Source: Tillandsia leiboldiana
Lineage: Eukaryota > Streptophyta > Magnoliopsida > Poales > Bromeliaceae
Direction of reading: 5' to 3'
Assembly (NCBI GenBank): GCA_029204045.2
Contig: CM055080.1
Location: forward strand, 6,818,054 to 6,882,053
DNA length: 64,000 bases
Below are positions 60,184 to 64,000 of this stretch, in pieces (the first letter of the stretch is position 1; every line of letters starts with the position of its first letter). Below the pieces are notes generated by a model. That model was given only the letters and a program-made list of their open reading frames with translations. It searched no databases and had not been told where the DNA came from. The position numbers and the translations under genes were made by a program.

Positions 60184-61574
60184 CTAAGTACGAGTATTCC
60201 ATAACTGGTTTGTTATAAATGTGCGCAAGTCGTCGCCTCCCCGTGATTCTGAACTCCCAGCATTATCACCCGTATCCTCGTCACCTAAATCCGTTGGTTC
60301 TTCCTCCAACTCTTCGTTAAAGATAGCATCTGCACCTTGGTGTCGTCGAATGAAATTGTGTATAACACAACATGCCATCGCAATCTGACATTGAACTCTA
60401 TATGGAAACGGTGTTGCAACTGTCAAAATCTTGAACCGTTTTTTTAAAATACCAAATGTTTTCTCCACGACATTTCTCAATTGAGCATGTCGATGATTAT
60501 ATAGATCGCATGGACTTCGATGAGTGCGGACCCCTGAGTTTCCATCAAATTGGCTAATGTGGTAACGCTCATTTCGATATGGTGCAAGAAATCTTTCTGT
60601 ATTTGCATAGCCTGAATCTACCAAATAATATTTGCCTATATATTTTACGAAACATGTACAATGTCATTTGTAATATTCACAATGATTAAAATAATGTAAG
60701 AAAAGTAAGTATGTGTGATATACCTTCAGGCACCGTGAAACCTCCACTTTCGCAAGTCCATCGAAGTACTCGCATGTCAGCTGCTGATCCCTCCCAACCC
60801 ATGCATACAAATAGAAAGTTGTGGTCAAAGGATACTGCAGCCATCATGTTTTGTGAAGTAAATCCTTTGCGATTCCGGAATCTCGGTTGCTTGCTCTTGC
60901 GCACTACCACGGGAATATGTGTCCCATCAATCGCACCAATTGCATTCTAACAGTAAACATCAAACATAGTAAGTGAATTAATAACATTTCAAAATGTCCA
61001 TTAACTTTAATCACAAATATAAAATTATGCATACCTTGAATGGATGAAAATTTGCATTATCTCTTATTCGAGAATGTACCGGAAGATTATTCGGCGGAAG
61101 TTTAATGTAATCGTCTTTCAACATTACAATCGCCCGAAGGACATTGTTGAAATGTCGACTGATAGTTTCACCTGAATGTTGAAATGTTTCAGCCATGACC
61201 CTATTAGCTATCCCATGTCCTATGCAAAACAGAAATATTCCTAACTGTTCTTCAATTGTCATATTGCGTGTGTTATGTACCAATCCCTTTCGGAGTAGCT
61301 CATCGCGCAGTGCAATGAAAGTCGTGGTCGGCATTCTAAATTGGTCGTACCCACGATCAGGATGACCATTCAAGATATCACATATTAGCTGGTGCCCTGT
61401 AAATGGACGGGTACGACACGGTTGCTTTTCGACGGTTTCCGTAAATGTGAGATAACCTTGATGAATCAACATTGCAAGTACATCATTCCATATGTCATCG
61501 TCATCATCTAAAAGGTCTCGTAAGACGGTACTGATTGTGGAGGTTAACACATGACCATCATTCGAATCACCCAT
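60184..61574 (-). CDS. PIF/Harbinger DDE transposase (HARBI1-like), three exons
   Basis: Exon 1 61574-61035 (ends CAAG|GTATGC), exon 2 60946-60724 (after TTAG, ends GAAG|GTATAT), exon 3 60635-60184 (after TATAG). Joined length is 404 aa, usual for this family. Exon 1 carries the N-terminal DNA-binding region (GYDQFRMPTTTF; ...QHSGETISRHFNNVL). Catalytic residues: Asp187 (GAIDGTH), Asp261 (LVDSGYAN), Glu312 (NVVEKTFGILKKRF). All are present and there are no internal stops. In this superfamily the transposase needs the Myb/SANT partner encoded next to it, 217 bp upstream in the same orientation. Exon borders are inferred from consensus sites and phase. Confidence 0.9.
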
Positions 61575-61791
61575 TTATGCTGTAAGTACAATATATATTG
61601 AACATTGACAATCGCAACATATGGGGATAAAATACAACACAACTTCAAACATTACTGTTAATAAAGTCAATATTTACAAAACACATCAACCATCATGCGA
61701 AATAAAGAAAATATTGTCTACGTAGCATAAAACATAGAATGTCAACGGACTAAATAAAGAAAACGAAAGCATAAACAAATTTAAACGAAAT

Positions 61792-63038
61792 CTAAATTCC
61801 AGGAAAGAGACCCCTATAATTGACATTTTGCAATGCGACTTGTCGGTCAACCCACATTTCAGCTATCTCGTCTGTCATGGACATGAAGAATTGACGATTA
61901 TTTGGCTCTTTCAGGGCTTCGCCTGCATATAGCACCCTTTCTGGAGTAATAGATGGCATAGCATACAACCGGGCCATGCACTCCTGGATGGTTGGAATCA
62001 CTGGTCTGCTCGACTTTTCAGACTGATAAATTTCACGGGCAAGCTCTAGCTTTTGCCTGCCTATTTCAACCATCTCAGTGATTACAGCAAGGCCGGCGTC
62101 AGATTTGCGACGCCGTCCCCCTCCAGTCGTGGTAGTTTTGGGTGTAGGGTTTGTGGGATCTGGTGAGCGTGGACGTTTTCCCCCAGAACCGCTACCACTT
62201 GCACTACCTCCGACAGTTGGGTTTTCAGGAGTAGGGGTTTGAGAGTCGGAGAATTGCGTCCCCCTTGTATTTGCATATTGAGGGGCTTCTGAAGATCCTG
62301 CTTCAAATGGACTAGATGAGATATTGAAAGTCGACATTCGCTCCCCAATAAGAGTAGCATCCTCACCAGGGGAAGATGAGGATGAACTTTCAACAATTTG
62401 AGGTCCTTGCATTGTAGTAGTATTAGCATATTGGCCACTGGCCGTTGTTTTCGCGGTCAAGAAGGCCAGATCCTTATAAGCCGGAAATGGCCTCCCTCGA
62501 CATTTTGCGAATGCCGGATTATCCTGGAGAAAGATTTAAATGAATGTCTAATGTCAATTATGTGAATAGTACGCGAGCATTTACAAAAATCTTTATGATT
62601 GTAGGTTAAATTTACCGCAATCACTGCATCCCAGTCAGCTGGATCACCGGCGGTCGGGATATTGTTTATAAAGTCCCAGCCCCAACCACTCTTGTTGGCT
62701 GAAGTGTTATAAAGCATGAATGTTCGCTTTAAAACTTTAAGCCGATTTTTTATTTGTTCTTTGTTCAAATGCAAGTTGGTCCTTGCATTGAATGCAGATA
62801 TGATTCGAACCCAGGCTACACTGGTGAACGCCCCATTAACGAAGTTCCCCAATGCATGCTCTTCAGTGAGCAAGGACAAAAAAATTGAGTCCATCAATTC
62901 TGACCAATTCTGGGTTCGAGTATGCGTTTGGGCTGGCTGCCCAGAATTACCCTCCTGTGAAGCTACGAAATTAGGGAAGCCTTCGAAAGCTACACTTTTT
63001 CGTGCTTGATGCTTTGTTTGTTTCTTGAATGGACGCAT
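61792..63038 (-). CDS. Myb/SANT-like DNA-binding protein of the Harbinger element, two exons
   Basis: Exon 1 63038-62616 (ATG of MRPFKKQ; ends GCG|GTAAAT), exon 2 62523-61792 (after CTCCAG). Joined product 384 aa. Residues about 44-160 form the Myb/SANT-like domain (WSELMDSIFLSLL..., VLKRTFMLY, then NPAFAKCRGRPFPAY across the junction). A Ser/Gly/Pro-rich middle and a conserved-looking C-terminus (AGEALKEPNNRQFFMSM) follow. An upstream in-frame start at 63074 exists, but the chosen ATG fits the family better. The likely role is binding element ends and helping import the transposase. No break seen. Confidence 0.87.
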
Positions 63039-63074
63039 CTGGAATAAGGTGTTTGGTTGGCACAATGATAACAA

Positions 63075-64000
63075 TAAGTTAAGTACAATTTAAAGTGAAT
63101 TACTAGTACCACTCTCAATCATACAAGATGAAAAATACATAGTTGAAAATATTCGGAGCTATCTAATTGAACGGATATTGCCGGGGAATTTCAACCAGTA
63201 GTAAAAACTTAGTATATTTAAATACTTAATTGACTCAATTGATTGCCAAAAAGAGTATGGTGGTGCAGTGGATTATAAATCCATGCCATGCCATCTGATA
63301 CTTCTGGCAATCGTCATCATCGTCGATATTTTAAGCGATTATCCGACAAACCCACTTTTCCGACTGTTGGTTGTAGTGATATTGTCATATTGTTTGAGAG
63401 AAATGTGTGTTGCTTGAACTAATTGTGCCATGTTGTTAGAGATAAATGTGTGCTGCTTGAACTAATAGTGTCATCTTGTTTGAGACAAATGGGTGATGGT
63501 TAAACTTATATTGCCATCTCTTTGCCTTCATATGCGCTGATTGTGTGTACGACGCCTATCACCCATTTTGCCTTATGATATGCCAATTTGTGTGTATGCT
63601 GCGTATCAGCCAATTACATATTTCTTTTTATTTAAAAAATTTGACTCAATTGATTGCCAAGTGATATGGGGCTGCAGTGGATTGTAAATCCATGCCATGC
63701 CTTCTGATACCTCTGGCAACCGTCATCATCGTCGATATTTTAAGCGATTATCCGACAAACCCATTTTTTCGACTATTGGTTGTACTGATATTGTCATATT
63801 GTTGGAGAGAAATGTGTGATGCTTGAACATATTATGCCATCTTGTTAGAGATAAATGTGTGATGCTTGAACTAATAGTGTCATCTTGTTTGAGAGAAATG
63901 GGTGATGGTTAAACTTATATTGCCTTCTCTTTGCCTTAATATGCGTTGATTGTGTGTACGATGCCTATCACCCATTTTGCCTTATGATATGCCAATTTGT
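63075..64000. repeat. Right subterminal region with a long direct repeat
   Basis: 63231-63590 and 63642-64000 are direct copies offset by about 410 bp, running into the window edge. Each contains inverted copies of the left array unit (complement of caagcagcacaca) and a segment with 'cgtcatcatcgtcgatattt'. No gene. Confidence 0.8.

Larger units (their letters stand above)
59253..64000. mobile_element. PIF/Harbinger element, right end outside the window
   Basis: The left terminus GGCTTCGTTTGGTTCGGG follows TTA (59250-59252), the usual PIF/Harbinger target. It contains a DDE transposase gene and a Myb/SANT gene, both minus strand, plus subterminal repeat arrays inverted on the two sides. The right terminus is not reached by 64000, so autonomy and the second TTA cannot be confirmed here. 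Confidence 0.8.

Overview
This is a stretch of plant (angiosperm) nuclear DNA made almost entirely of nested transposable elements, with one ordinary host gene. The grounds for calling it a plant are: Cassandra-type TRIM retrotransposons with 5S rRNA-derived LTRs, chromovirus (Tekay/Del-like) Ty3/gypsy elements with 3-kb LTRs, Tork-like Ty1/copia pol, a PIF/Harbinger element with a Myb/SANT partner gene, and a plant-type LRAT-domain gene with a long first intron. I cannot name the species.

Layout. 1-540: minus-strand copia-type LTR rich in CCGG-centred palindromes. 1317-6831: a TRIM (family 2) split by a 5.2-kb non-coding LTR element (1477-6675, target duplication TCTGT) whose LTRs carry a chain of small hairpins. 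6832-7995: LTR and SINE debris. 8094-12736 (minus): LRAT-domain gene, two exons and a 3.86-kb intron, 261 codons, apparently intact. 12911-16737: AT-rich intergenic DNA. 16738-17674: Cassandra with a TRIM-2 inside its LTR. 17675-21130: a gypsy-like LTR split by a 1.76-kb copia solo LTR. 21131-23850: intergenic, with a SINE. 23851-43295: one minus-strand gypsy-type solo LTR of about 2.5 kb stretched to 19.4 kb by insertions; its ACAAC target duplication survives on both sides. Inside it lie a copia LTR (24263-29374, CAAAA) that holds a 3.8-kb gypsy solo LTR, a Cassandra (29780-30994, CTAAC) that holds a hAT-type MITE with an 8-bp duplication, and a complete but coding-dead Tekay-like element (31404-42063, TCAAT). 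43782-49912 (minus): a decayed gypsy element whose gag is split by a two-unit Cassandra array (45285-46443). 52209-57434 (minus): a Tork-like copia element (GTGTT) with a broken polyprotein. 57915-59252: a decayed Cassandra carrying a MITE. 59253 to the window end: a PIF/Harbinger element with two intact-looking genes.

The genes that appear able to make protein are the LRAT-domain gene and the two Harbinger genes, transposase (404 aa) and Myb/SANT DNA-binding partner (384 aa), which in this superfamily act together. All retrotransposon coding regions here are broken. The observations most worth checking are the constant-loop hairpin chain in the 1477-6675 LTRs, the Cassandra dimer whose LTR-LTR junction (TTAC) looks like joined cDNA ends, the recently inserted but capsid-less Tekay-like element, and the inverted subterminal repeat arrays of the Harbinger element. 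Exons, boundaries and target duplications were read by eye; nothing was aligned by software.
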